From: Flavobacteriia bacterium 40-80
GTDB lineage: Bacteria; Bacteroidota; Bacteroidia; Flavobacteriales_D; Crocinitomicaceae
Assembly: GCA_001899145.1 (NCBI GenBank)
Contig: MKVF01000021.1
Coordinates: forward strand, 62,001 to 126,000
Reading direction: 5' to 3'
DNA: 64,000 nt
In this document: in pieces, positions 41,884 through 51,065 of the stretch
Layout of the letters: every line of letters begins with the position of its first letter
How positions within the stretch are numbered: position 1 is the stretch's first letter
Notes under the pieces: generated by a model
Database searches by the model: none
The model's input: the letters and a program-made list of their open reading frames with translations, nothing else
What the model was told of the DNA's origin: nothing
Translations under genes and position numbers: made by a program

Positions 41884-42703
41884 AAGTGAAGAAATACACA
41901 TAATGACTTCCGAGCCAGACAGCTTTGTGGATTATTTCCGGAAAATATGGAAATACCGGAATCTGATCCGGGTGTTTGCAAAGCGTGATTTGCAGGTAAA
42001 ATATTCCCAGACAATCATCGGATTGGGATGGACACTTTTACAGCCGTTAACAGCCTTGATTATTTATACGTTTTTCTTTGGTTTTTTGCTCAACTGGAAA
42101 ACAGAAGGAATTCCTTATCCGGTATATGTTTTATCGGGATTGCTGGGCTGGAATTTTTTCTCCTACATTGTTAATGCCGGTACTTTTGGATTGCAGGAAT
42201 CTTCTCATTTAATTAAAAAGATTTATTTTCCGAAGAGTGTTATCCCGTTATCAAAAATGTTGATCGCGCTGGTAGAGCTGGTAATTAGCTTACTATTGCT
42301 TATTCCGTTGATGTTCTATTTCGGGCAGGAACTATCCTGGAAAATAATTTTTTTGCCACTCGTATTATTCTATAATACAGCCTGTGCGCTTTGCCTGGTG
42401 TTCTGGATTTCCGTCTTTGCATATAAAAAACGGGATTTGCTGCACCTGATACCATTTTTACTTTATTTCGGGATCTGGTTTTCCCCGGTATTTTTCAGCA
42501 ATGATATTTTACCATCCAGATATGCTTTTGCTTTGGATCTTAACCCGATGGCAAATGTAATACAGGCCTGGAGATGGTCATTGTTCGGATTTGGAGAATT
42601 CAGGTGGATCTGGGGAGTAAATTTTATGATTGTTGCGGGACTGCTTTTTTTGGGAATGTATGTCTATAACAGGAGAGAAAGCAGTTTTTCAGATCGTATT
42701 TAA
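41876..42703 (+). CDS. wzm: ABC-2 polysaccharide exporter permease (Wzm-like)
   Basis: An integral membrane protein of about 275 residues. The cytoplasmic N-terminus has YRNLIRVFAKRDLQVKYSQT, then the family hallmark GLGWTLLQPLTALIIYTFFF, and six membrane segments ending with GVNFMIVAGLLFLGMYVYNR. It pairs with the downstream ATPase to export a polyprenyl-linked glycan across the inner membrane. The ATG at 41876 overlaps the aminotransferase stop; ATG 41903 is also possible. Confidence 0.88.
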   Translation: MSRSEEIHIMTSEPDSFVDYFRKIWKYRNLIRVFAKRDLQVKYSQTIIGLGWTLLQPLTALIIYTFFFGFLLNWKTEGIPYPVYVLSGLLGWNFFSYIVNAGTFGLQESSHLIKKIYFPKSVIPLSKMLIALVELVISLLLLIPLMFYFGQELSWKIIFLPLVLFYNTACALCLVFWISVFAYKKRDLLHLIPFLLYFGIWFSPVFFSNDILPSRYAFALDLNPMANVIQAWRWSLFGFGEFRWIWGVNFMIVAGLLFLGMYVYNRRESSFSDRI

Positions 42704-42713
42704 AACTTGAGGA

Positions 42714-43970
42714 ATGGACTCTGAGATCGTAATAAAAGTTGAAAACCTTTCAAAGGTATATTCGCTTCGTCAGCCGAAAGTTGAGGAAAATGGAAATATT
42801 ATTCCGGAACATTGGGCGCTGAAAGATGTTTCATTTGAGATCAGGAGAGGAGAAACCGTGGGGATCACCGGCCCTAACGGAAGCGGAAAAAGTACACTTT
42901 TAAAGATACTGGCAGGAGTAACCAAACCAACAGCAGGGAAAATTACTATGCGTGGAAAAGTTGCCAGCATTTTGGATATAGGAGCGGGATTTCATCCGGA
43001 GCTGAGTGGACGGGAAAATGTATTTCTGAACGGTCAGATTCATGGATTTACTAAAAAAGAAATTGAAAGCAAATTTGATGAGATCGTAGCTTTTTCAGGA
43101 ATAGAGAAATTTATTGATGAGCCGGTAAAGAATTATTCAAACGGAATGTACCTTCGATTGGCTTTTTCAATAATGACACACCTGGATTTTGATGTTTATT
43201 TGTTGGATGAGGTGCTGAGTGTGGGAGATCTTGAGTTTGGATATACTATCCGGCAGAAAATCGATCAGCTGAAAAGAGAAAAGAAGACCTTAATTATCGT
43301 CAGCCATAATTTAAGTGAAATTCAAAGCGCCGATACTTTTGTCTTGATGCAACAGGGCAGTATTAAGTCAATTAACAATAAAGCAAATATCTTATCAGAC
43401 TATTCAGAAAAAGCATTTGCTAAAAATTTCACCGGCCGGCTATATACAAACAATTGCTGTAGAACAGATTTTACACACTACAAAATAAGTGCTGCTCTTG
43501 TGCTGAAAAAAGTAGAACTTTTACAAGACAATGGAGAGAAAGAAAACTTTAAAACCAATAAAGAGTTTATTTTAAATATTGAATTTGATCAGATAACTTC
43601 TGACCAGGAGATCTATCCGATCTTAAACATAAAAGATTTAGATGATAATATGATTCTGTCTTCCGCATACTTCATTTCAAAAAAAACAGAGATACAGCGT
43701 GAAAAAGGAAATTATAAATGGACCTGCGTTTTCCCTGCAAATTTATTTAATGCACAATCGTATAAAATTTGCCTGATATTTATTAAATCTGTCATTGAAG
43801 ACCGAAGATTGGTATCTCAGGAAAATGAAGTTGAAAAAATAGGCGCTCTGGACGATGTCTTGATTTTTAAAGCTGAGCTGAACAGCACTGATTATGATTA
43901 CTCCGAATTGAATTTGCCGGGCAATTTATTTATGGGATTTGAATGGAACCTGGACTATACAAAGACTTAA
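42714..43970 (+). CDS. wzt: ABC polysaccharide exporter ATPase (Wzt-like)
   Basis: A 418-residue ATP-binding protein. Walker A is GPNGSGKST (53-61), the signature is YSNGMYLRLAFS, Walker B is YLLDEVLSVGD, and the H-loop is IIVSHN. After about residue 245 a beta-rich domain (KVELLQDNGEKENFKTNKEF to YKWTCVFPANLFNAQSYKIC) resembles the Wzt carbohydrate-binding domain that recognises the end-capped polymer. This suggests export coupled to a terminal modification. It sits 10 bp after the permease gene. Confidence 0.9.
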   Translation: MDSEIVIKVENLSKVYSLRQPKVEENGNIIPEHWALKDVSFEIRRGETVGITGPNGSGKSTLLKILAGVTKPTAGKITMRGKVASILDIGAGFHPELSGRENVFLNGQIHGFTKKEIESKFDEIVAFSGIEKFIDEPVKNYSNGMYLRLAFSIMTHLDFDVYLLDEVLSVGDLEFGYTIRQKIDQLKREKKTLIIVSHNLSEIQSADTFVLMQQGSIKSINNKANILSDYSEKAFAKNFTGRLYTNNCCRTDFTHYKISAALVLKKVELLQDNGEKENFKTNKEFILNIEFDQITSDQEIYPILNIKDLDDNMILSSAYFISKKTEIQREKGNYKWTCVFPANLFNAQSYKICLIFIKSVIEDRRLVSQENEVEKIGALDDVLIFKAELNSTDYDYSELNLPGNLFMGFEWNLDYTKT

Positions 43971-43985
43971 CCAAATAGAAACGGC

Positions 43986-45704
43986 ATGCTATTTCGATTT
44001 AACGAGTGGAAAGACAATAACTTAAATATATTAGTTACCTACTACTATGTCTGGAGTCTGGTTTATCAGCCTGAGTTTTCGGTCTTTGTTACCAATTTAC
44101 TTTTTTTAATAACACTATTTACATTTATCGGCTCGCTGGGCTACTATTTCAATGACATCTGTGATATTGAAAAAGACAGACTGGTTAATAAAGTGAACCG
44201 CGCCAAAGACCATAGTGTACTCAAACGATCTTTCATTTTATCCTGCCTGGTAACAGCTATTGTAGCTTTATGGTATGTTTTTTCTAAGGAGAGGGAAATA
44301 ATAGTATTAATTCTCCTGGAATTTCTATTAATTTTTACCTACAGCTCTCCTCTTGCCCGTTTTAAAGAAAAACCGTTGCTTTCTGTCATTAATGATTCAT
44401 TTGCCGCACAGGTAAATTTAAGCCTGATTCTGCTGTTTACCGTATCTGAGAGCTTTTATTCCGAACACCTTACAGCAAGCATCTTATTTTTATCCTGGGT
44501 TTTCATCCAGGGAGTAAAATGGATTACCGGGCACCACCTGAAGGATGCGAACAATGATGTGATCTCTTCCACGTACACTTCTGTCACAAAATATGGTTTC
44601 AGGAATATATTACTACTTAACAAAATAGTGCTTCCGGGCATTGAAATAGTGTTGTTTTCCTGCTTCTTATATTCAGTAAACACTTTACTGCTCCTGTTTT
44701 ATATTTTTTATTTGCTATATACTTTTTTAAATATAAAATCCGAGCTGTCCTCCTTTCTTACATTTGAATATAACCCGGTAAAAGATTTGGGATATCGGAT
44801 TTTAAACCTGTTTTATGTAAGATATTTAGGAATTATTACCCTTTCCATTTTAGCATTTCAGTCATATCTTTACGTATATATCTTACTTTTCCATCTGATC
44901 TTCTTTTATAAAAATACCATTCATTTATACCATGATACTTTGTACAGATTATCAAGGCTTTTCCGGTATTTACCTTTGGTGTTTAACTATATGCTCTATT
45001 ATACTTTTTTGATCTTTGGTATTAACTTAAAGCAATTTAACGACCGTCCTTTCTTTGAAAAGCTATTGTTGATCAAAAACAGCAAGATCCGAAAACCATA
45101 CGGACAGAAACATCCGTTGTCTGCTTCAGACCTGCAATCACATGTCGATGTAATTATTCAGGAATGGAAAAATTATGTTTCTGCTACCTCTTCCCATGGT
45201 CAGCCAATCGATCAGATTTCTAAAGAACAAACCCATTTGAATGAGGATAAGAAATGGAAGTCTTATTTCCTGTATGTGTATGGAGAATTAAATGCGGATG
45301 CATTAAAGCACTTTCCCGAGACACTAAAACTGATTCAAAAGTGGAAAAATGAAGTCCAGCTGGTATTTTTCTCCCATCTTGAACCAGGTAAGCATATTCC
45401 CGCTCATCATGGAAATAACCAGAGTGTCATACGTACCCAGATTGGAATAGACATTCCCGAGCCGGAGAAAACAGGATTGCGTGTTGCTGATAAAACGGTA
45501 CAATTAAGGGAAAAGGAAATCTTTACTTTTGATGATACATTTGAGCACGAAGCCTGGAATAACGGAAATAGCGTAAGAACTGTGATTATAATTGATACCT
45601 GTAAAAAATTTCCTTATTTTTATCATATCATTAATCGTTTTCAGTTAAAAAAAATAAAGAATACGGCGTATGTTAAATCTGTGCTTAAACAATTAAATGG
45701 TTAA
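43986..45704 (+). CDS. UbiA-type prenyltransferase fused to aspartyl/asparaginyl beta-hydroxylase domain
   Basis: A 572-residue fusion. Residues 1-~300 form a multi-pass UbiA domain with NDICDIEKDRLVNKVNR (56-72), the first Asp-rich motif, and GHHLKDANNDV as the likely second. After two more membrane segments, residues ~390-572 form a soluble Fe(II)/2-oxoglutarate domain of the Asp-Arg-hydroxylase type. PAHHG gives His475, FEHEAWN gives His521 and Arg531 lies 10 further on, the same spacing as the catalytic His-His-Arg of animal AspH. I know no described protein of this design. A polyprenyl-linked substrate later hydroxylated is an inference. It lies in the glycan export locus. Confidence 0.82.
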   Translation: MLFRFNEWKDNNLNILVTYYYVWSLVYQPEFSVFVTNLLFLITLFTFIGSLGYYFNDICDIEKDRLVNKVNRAKDHSVLKRSFILSCLVTAIVALWYVFSKEREIIVLILLEFLLIFTYSSPLARFKEKPLLSVINDSFAAQVNLSLILLFTVSESFYSEHLTASILFLSWVFIQGVKWITGHHLKDANNDVISSTYTSVTKYGFRNILLLNKIVLPGIEIVLFSCFLYSVNTLLLLFYIFYLLYTFLNIKSELSSFLTFEYNPVKDLGYRILNLFYVRYLGIITLSILAFQSYLYVYILLFHLIFFYKNTIHLYHDTLYRLSRLFRYLPLVFNYMLYYTFLIFGINLKQFNDRPFFEKLLLIKNSKIRKPYGQKHPLSASDLQSHVDVIIQEWKNYVSATSSHGQPIDQISKEQTHLNEDKKWKSYFLYVYGELNADALKHFPETLKLIQKWKNEVQLVFFSHLEPGKHIPAHHGNNQSVIRTQIGIDIPEPEKTGLRVADKTVQLREKEIFTFDDTFEHEAWNNGNSVRTVIIIDTCKKFPYFYHIINRFQLKKIKNTAYVKSVLKQLNG

Positions 45705-45710
45705 AATGGT

Positions 45711-46316
45711 ATGCTTATAGTTGGGACAGGCGGATTAGCAAGAGATGTAATTACATCATGGGAAATTGACGAAGCGAATCGCAATCATACCTTGTTCCTC
45801 TTTGATGATGTAAATGTTCATAAGGATTTGCTTTATGAAAAATATGTCATCTATCATACCTTTGAACAGGTCGAAAAGCACTTCCGGACAATAGACAATC
45901 GATTTTTTGTTTGTATCGGAAATCCCTTAAAGAGAAAAAGAATCACGGAGAAGTTTGAATCATTGGGCGGAGAGCTCTCTCCCTTTGTCTCTTGTAAAGT
46001 AACTATTGTAAGCCCGTTTACACCTTTGGGAAAAGGCGTTGTAATTGAACCCGGAGTTGTTGTTTCAAAAGATGTTATTCTGGAAAAAGGTGTTTTTGTG
46101 AATGCAGGAAGTATCCTGGGACATGATGCTATACTTCGTGAATACGTTTCCCTTGGTCCGGGAGTCAGAATTTTAGGAGGAGCAGAGATTGGAGCCTTTT
46201 CGTATATCGGCTGCAATGCTGTTATAATGCCAGGCGTAAAAATTGGGAAAAAGGTACGGATTGGCGTTGGAAAAATCATTGATAAGGATGTTCCTGATAA
46301 CGCGAAAATCATGTAG
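45711..46316 (+). CDS. NeuD/PglD-type sugar acyltransferase
   Basis: A 201-residue protein with a Rossmann-like N-terminal domain (LIVGTGGLARDVI) and a left-handed beta-helix of hexapeptide repeats (GKGVVIEPGVVVSKDVILEK, then GHDAILREYVSLGPGVRILG). The active-site histidine of PglD-like enzymes would be in LGHDAIL. It acetylates an amino-sugar, presumably the product of the DegT-type aminotransferase upstream. It lies 6 bp after the UbiA fusion gene. Confidence 0.86.
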   Translation: MLIVGTGGLARDVITSWEIDEANRNHTLFLFDDVNVHKDLLYEKYVIYHTFEQVEKHFRTIDNRFFVCIGNPLKRKRITEKFESLGGELSPFVSCKVTIVSPFTPLGKGVVIEPGVVVSKDVILEKGVFVNAGSILGHDAILREYVSLGPGVRILGGAEIGAFSYIGCNAVIMPGVKIGKKVRIGVGKIIDKDVPDNAKIM

Positions 46317-46318
46317 AT

Positions 46319-47086
46319 ATGAAGTTTTTTACACAGTTCACGCAAGGCCGGGATACTTTTTCTGGAGTATTCAAACAGCATAAAGTTGTTCATGTATTAG
46401 AGAATAAGCTGACGGATGTTGATTCCTACTTCAGATCTCTCTCAAAAGAATGCGGGATTCCCCTGATTTATGAAGAAGATCCTGTTACGGGCTATATTGG
46501 TGTAAATAAATGGACAGAAATCAAATACGAGCCTGAAAAATCAAAGGATGCCTATAAAAGCAGTAACAAATCGCAACCGTTGCATACAGACTACGGTTAT
46601 TTCTCTTTTGAGATTTATGCTGCCTTTTTTTATTGTGTAACACAGGCTGAGTTCGGAGGCGCAACCACATTCGTTGATATTGACACGGTGGTAAATGTGC
46701 TGGAAAACGTGAATCCGCAGTTATTATATCATATTCAAAATCAAAAAATTCATTTCGGAAGAAAAGATAATCCGCTGGCTCATAACGATGATTTTATTCT
46801 GCAGAAAGATCAGCTGGGCTGGAAGATTAACTGGAATTATTACCGTGCGCTTAACGACATTAAGAATAAAACATTGATTGAAGATTTTAAAGACTTTCTG
46901 GACAATTACATAGAAAAAAGCGGAGAGTTAAAAGAGCTGAAGTTAAAGCCCGGTGAAGGTGTATTTTTCCAGGATCGCAGAGTTTTACACGGCCGTAATT
47001 CTTTTGTCGGAAACAGGCAGTTGAATAAAGGAGGAATTGCAGTTGCAGTTCCGGAAGAAGTTGTACAATTGATTACCGGAGCATAA
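46319..47086 (+). CDS. TauD-like Fe(II)/2-oxoglutarate dioxygenase
   Basis: A 255-residue oxygenase of the TauD/TfdA or clavaminate synthase-like group. The iron site is HTD (His89, Asp91) in QPLHTDYGYF, the distal histidine is in RRVLHGRNSF, and a nearby Arg would bind 2-oxoglutarate. It should hydroxylate or otherwise oxidise a small substrate or a glycan component. Two 2OG enzymes in a row, this one and the AspH-like domain two genes upstream, are unusual for a glycan locus. It overlaps the next gene by one base (TAATG). Confidence 0.8.
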   Translation: MKFFTQFTQGRDTFSGVFKQHKVVHVLENKLTDVDSYFRSLSKECGIPLIYEEDPVTGYIGVNKWTEIKYEPEKSKDAYKSSNKSQPLHTDYGYFSFEIYAAFFYCVTQAEFGGATTFVDIDTVVNVLENVNPQLLYHIQNQKIHFGRKDNPLAHNDDFILQKDQLGWKINWNYYRALNDIKNKTLIEDFKDFLDNYIEKSGELKELKLKPGEGVFFQDRRVLHGRNSFVGNRQLNKGGIAVAVPEEVVQLITGA

Positions 47087-47991
47087 TGTCCGTTAAAGTA
47101 ACGATAGTTGTACTGACTTATAATCATGAACGTTTTATTGCTAAAGCGCTGGAAAGTATTCTTGCTCAGAATACAGATTTCACTTTTCAGATATTGGTGG
47201 CAGATGACGGCTCGACCGATGCTACGCTCACTATCATAAATGATTTTTACCAAAAGAATCCGGATAAGTTCATTATTAAAAATAATACGATAAATCAAGG
47301 CATTAAGGCTAACATCCTGAACAGCTTTTCTGAAATTGACGGAGAATATATAGCGATTCTGGATGGAGATGATTACTGGCAATACACGGAAAAGCTCCGG
47401 AAACAAATAGAATTTTTAGAAAATCATCCGGATTTTAACGGTGTTTTTCACGATGCTGAAATTGTGCATATAGACGATTCCAAAGAAGTATTATACAACC
47501 AGAAAAAATATTATTCTCAGGCATATACATTCGATGAAATGATCCATCCGGTGCAGCTGATTTCGAGAAAAATGATTTTCCCGTCTTCCTCCGTGCTTCT
47601 GAGAGCATCTGCGCTCAATTTGATTGAGGCAAAGCTATTGAAAGATCAATATTCTTTATTGTGGAAGCTTACCTGTTTTGTCATTAAAAATTCAAAATTT
47701 TATTTCATTAATGAACCCTGGAGCGTTTATCATAATCACACGAAAGGAATTTCCAAAAGCGATAACACACAGTTTCACTTTTCCCATATAACATTCCTGG
47801 AAGACCTTCTGAGAGATGAGTACTATAAATATTACAAATACGAAATATATGCTTCCATATCCGGTGAATATAAGATCCTGTTGGATACTAAACAAACACC
47901 TGGAAAAAGGAAATTGTTCCGGAAATACCTGAATTGTGAGCTGAAGAAGCTGTGGTATTACCGGAAACGAATTAAAGCAAATGACCTGTAA
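47086..47991 (+). CDS. Glycosyltransferase family 2
   Basis: A 301-residue GT-A glycosyltransferase. It begins VTIVVLTYNHERFIAKALES and has the nucleotide-binding LVADDGSTDAT and the metal-binding DGDDYW. It transfers a sugar to a lipid-linked acceptor in the cytosol. It overlaps by 1 bp both the upstream and the downstream genes (TAATG junctions), which suggests strict co-translation. Confidence 0.9.
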   Translation: MSVKVTIVVLTYNHERFIAKALESILAQNTDFTFQILVADDGSTDATLTIINDFYQKNPDKFIIKNNTINQGIKANILNSFSEIDGEYIAILDGDDYWQYTEKLRKQIEFLENHPDFNGVFHDAEIVHIDDSKEVLYNQKKYYSQAYTFDEMIHPVQLISRKMIFPSSSVLLRASALNLIEAKLLKDQYSLLWKLTCFVIKNSKFYFINEPWSVYHNHTKGISKSDNTQFHFSHITFLEDLLRDEYYKYYKYEIYASISGEYKILLDTKQTPGKRKLFRKYLNCELKKLWYYRKRIKANDL

Positions 47992-49760
47992 TGTGCGGAA
48001 TAACCGGATATATTAACCTGAAGGAAACCGTTGCTCCTGAAATCATTCAACGAATGACGGATTCGCTTATTCACCGAGGGCCGGACGGGAGCGGCACATA
48101 CATTTCGGAAGACGGACATTATGGATTAGGACATCGCAGGCTGTCATTTCTGGACTTATCGGAACAGGGAAAACAGCCGATGAAGGATAATTCAGATAAA
48201 GTCATTATCACTTTCAACGGGGAAATTTACAATTTTCAGGAGCTGAAAAAGGAGCTTTCAGGTGATTACAGCTTCAAAACGAATACGGATACCGAAATAA
48301 TTCTTGCCGGCTATCATAAATGGGGAATTGATGTCATCAATCACCTGAAAGGAATGTTTGCCTTTGCCTTGCTGGATGAAGAAAGACAACTGCTTTACCT
48401 GGTGCGTGACCGGTTCGGGATCAAACCCTTGTATTACACGCTTCAGGATTCAAAGCTATTGTTTGCCTCAGAACTGAAAGCGGTGCATGCAGCGGAGATC
48501 ATCCCGAAAGAAATTGATTTTTCAGCCTTTGCAGACTATTTTGTATATCGCTATATCCCTTCTCCAAAGACAATCTGGAAAAATATTCAAAAGCTGCCTC
48601 CGGCTCATTATGCAAAGATCGATTTGACGAATATGTCTTCCGAATTGACCGAATACTGGAAATTATTTACCGATAACAAGCGGATCCCGGAACAGGAAAT
48701 AATTCATAATGTCGGAAACAGCTTAAAAAAATCCGTGCAGCAGCACATCTATGCAGATGTTCCTGTCGGCGCATTTTTGAGTGGAGGATACGACAGCAGC
48801 AGTCTGGTTTATTATATGAATCAGCTGAACCAAAAGCCGAATACTTTCTCCATTGGTTTTTCCAGATGGGAAAAAAGCGAAGACCAGTTTGCTAAAATTG
48901 TAGCCGACTATCTCAATGTTCCGAATGAATCAGTTATTGCAGATGAAACAAGCCTGCAGCTCGTTGACCGGATGCCGGTGGTGTATGATGAGCCGATTGC
49001 CGATATTTCCATTGTTCCAACCTATATGGTCAGCAGATTAGCTCACAATCGTGTGAAAGCTGTTGTAAGCGGAGAAGGTGCGGATGAGCTGTTCGGAGGA
49101 TATACCTGGCAGCATGATTTTTTCAATCAGAGTTATCCGGAATCAATACTGGGCAAGCTCAGACAAAAGCTGTTTAAAAATGATCCGGTTGCTTATTATG
49201 CAAACGCCATGGCAATGGGCTGGTTTGATGAGGAAGAGCTGAAAAAAATGCTGCATCCCAATCTGCATCAGCATATTCCGGAAGATGTGCACTGGTTCTA
49301 CCGTAAACATTTTGACAAGAGCTTATCCCCGTTAAAGTCCATACAGATGATGGATATCAAATGTTTTATGGGCGAGCTGGTATTAACAAAAGTTGACCGG
49401 GCAAGCATGGCAAATTCGCTGGAAGTCCGTGTTCCGTTTCTGGATCACGAACTGTTCGGGTTTGTTTTTGGGTTGGATGAAAAGAGCTATTTCAGAAGAA
49501 ACCAAACCAAATACTTACTGTACAGGCAAATTGAGAATCATCTGCCGGAAGATATCTTAGCGCGTAAAAAACAGGGTTTTGTGGGGCCGGATACTTACTA
49601 CATGAATTTAGACTGGTATAAAAATCAATTAAAAAACAGTAAATTAGTAGAATTAAATATTGTCAGCCGGCAATACGTTGACGATCTGCTGAAAGAAACA
49701 TATAACTGGAAATTGTGGAAGCTGCTTATTATGGAGAAGTGGTTTCAGAGATGGGTTTGA
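47991..49760 (+). CDS. AsnB-family glutamine-hydrolysing amidotransferase
   Basis: A 589-residue class II amidotransferase. The N-terminal glutaminase starts at MCGITGYI with nucleophile Cys2. The ATP-pyrophosphatase domain has LSGGYDSSSLVYY and SGEGADELFGGY. In glycan loci such proteins amidate uronic-acid sugars rather than make asparagine, and that fits here; the sequence alone cannot decide. It ends 2 bp before the next start at 49763. Confidence 0.87.
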   Translation: MCGITGYINLKETVAPEIIQRMTDSLIHRGPDGSGTYISEDGHYGLGHRRLSFLDLSEQGKQPMKDNSDKVIITFNGEIYNFQELKKELSGDYSFKTNTDTEIILAGYHKWGIDVINHLKGMFAFALLDEERQLLYLVRDRFGIKPLYYTLQDSKLLFASELKAVHAAEIIPKEIDFSAFADYFVYRYIPSPKTIWKNIQKLPPAHYAKIDLTNMSSELTEYWKLFTDNKRIPEQEIIHNVGNSLKKSVQQHIYADVPVGAFLSGGYDSSSLVYYMNQLNQKPNTFSIGFSRWEKSEDQFAKIVADYLNVPNESVIADETSLQLVDRMPVVYDEPIADISIVPTYMVSRLAHNRVKAVVSGEGADELFGGYTWQHDFFNQSYPESILGKLRQKLFKNDPVAYYANAMAMGWFDEEELKKMLHPNLHQHIPEDVHWFYRKHFDKSLSPLKSIQMMDIKCFMGELVLTKVDRASMANSLEVRVPFLDHELFGFVFGLDEKSYFRRNQTKYLLYRQIENHLPEDILARKKQGFVGPDTYYMNLDWYKNQLKNSKLVELNIVSRQYVDDLLKETYNWKLWKLLIMEKWFQRWV

Positions 49761-49762
49761 TC

Positions 49763-50209
49763 ATGAAAGGAGTGATAAAAAAATGTAGTGCTGTTATCAA
49801 AAAATATCCAATCTATTTTGGTGTTCTCTTTCTGACACTTTTAATCAGGGAGTTCTACCCTTTTTCCCGTTACCCGATGTATGATAATTTTCCTAACTGG
49901 TCTTACACTTTCTATTTTGAAGATGAAGCGGGCAACAACTTAAAAAAGATCCTTCCCATTTCACATGGCGCGTTCAGCCATTTATATTTTACAGAATGTC
50001 ATAATAAATGTGTTCCCTGCGGATATGGCCAGGAAACATCCGCAGAACTTGAACTGATAGGAGAAAAAACAACGAAACAGGTTTTTGATCTCGCAACGCT
50101 GAAAGAGAAGGGTATATCCGAAATTTCACTTTTCAGAATCCATAATTACATGAAAAAGGGCAGAATAATATCCGACACTGCCAAAATTGCAACTACTCAT
50201 GTGGAATAA
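49763..50209 (+). CDS. Small hypothetical membrane-anchored protein
   Basis: A protein of about 148 residues with one N-terminal membrane segment (IYFGVLFLTLLIREFYPFS) and a periplasmic-looking domain that contains a cysteine pair (CHNKCVPCGYG). I do not recognise the family. It overlaps the following multi-pass membrane protein gene by 8 bp. Pairs of this sort, a small membrane protein plus an HTTM-like protein, occur in Bacteroidota. The start is ATG 49763; the frame from 49715 overlaps the amidotransferase gene. Confidence 0.55.
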   Translation: MKGVIKKCSAVIKKYPIYFGVLFLTLLIREFYPFSRYPMYDNFPNWSYTFYFEDEAGNNLKKILPISHGAFSHLYFTECHNKCVPCGYGQETSAELELIGEKTTKQVFDLATLKEKGISEISLFRIHNYMKKGRIISDTAKIATTHVE

Positions 50210-51065
50210 TCTTAAAACAACAAGCAAAGACACTACTATTGAATGGATATGTATCAAGGTTCCCTTTGTATTGTCCTGTTATTTTTGGATAAAACATTCA
50301 CTCGAAGCGACAACTTCAATAGCAACTCAGAAAGGAATGTGTTATCTGTTTGATTGTAATCCGTTGGTAATAGATTCTGTAAAAATATTCCTCATGGTTC
50401 TGACAGTGGTTCTTTCAACACTTTACGTTCTGGAAAAGAAAATGCTTCTCGTAACTTTCCTGTTGTTTTTAATTTGCTTTATCGTTTTTTCTGCCCATGA
50501 ATCCTTTGGCGTGCAAGACAGGACAGGCATTGTTACCTTAATCTGGCTGGTACAATTTTTAGCATATTTCCTGAAATGGAAAAATCCTGATTTTAATTTA
50601 AGTAAAAACAGGATTTCTTTCCCCGTGCAGGTAATCGTTGCCTGTTATACACTTTCCGCCCTGTCTAAGCTATATGTTTCAGGGCCTTCCTGGTTTCTGG
50701 ACAGTCAGTCCGTTATATTGCAGATGTTAAAGTCTAATCAGACACAGTACCTGGATGGAGAGATTCCATTCGGGGAGGTAATGTCTCCCAAAATCGGTTT
50801 TGTAGCTCAGTACGGCAAAACAATGTCGGTCTTGCTGTTCGGAGCATTGATGATAGAATTAAGCTCTGGTCTGGGGCTGATCAATAAAAAAATGCGGCTG
50901 CTCTACGGATGTTTGCTTTTATTTCTTCATTTTGGAATTGATTTTTTCTTTGGCATTGTAATCAGCGCTTTTTACAAATCAATGATTATTTTTATGATCA
51001 ATCCTTTTTATCTGCTTTATCTCCTGATCCGTAAAATCCCCATATTCCAACCGAAAACAACATGA
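50202..51065 (+). CDS. Multi-pass membrane protein, HTTM-like
   Basis: A protein of about 287 residues with about seven hydrophobic segments and a recognisable YTLSALSKLYVSGPSWFLDS stretch that recalls HTTM/vitamin K-dependent carboxylase-like membrane proteins. The catalytic residues of the carboxylase cannot be confirmed by eye, so I keep the call tentative. The substrate is unknown. The start is ATG 50202; it overlaps the next gene by 4 bp (ATGA). Confidence 0.5.
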   Translation, partial: WNNLKTTSKDTTIEWICIKVPFVLSCYFWIKHSLEATTSIATQKGMCYLFDCNPLVIDSVKIFLMVLTVVLSTLYVLEKKMLLVTFLLFLICFIVFSAHESFGVQDRTGIVTLIWLVQFLAYFLKWKNPDFNLSKNRISFPVQVIVACYTLSALSKLYVSGPSWFLDSQSVILQMLKSNQTQYLDGEIPFGEVMSPKIGFVAQYGKTMSVLLFGALMIELSSGLGLINKKMRLLYGCLLLFLHFGIDFFFGIVISAFYKSMIIFMINPFYLLYLLIRKIPIFQPKTT

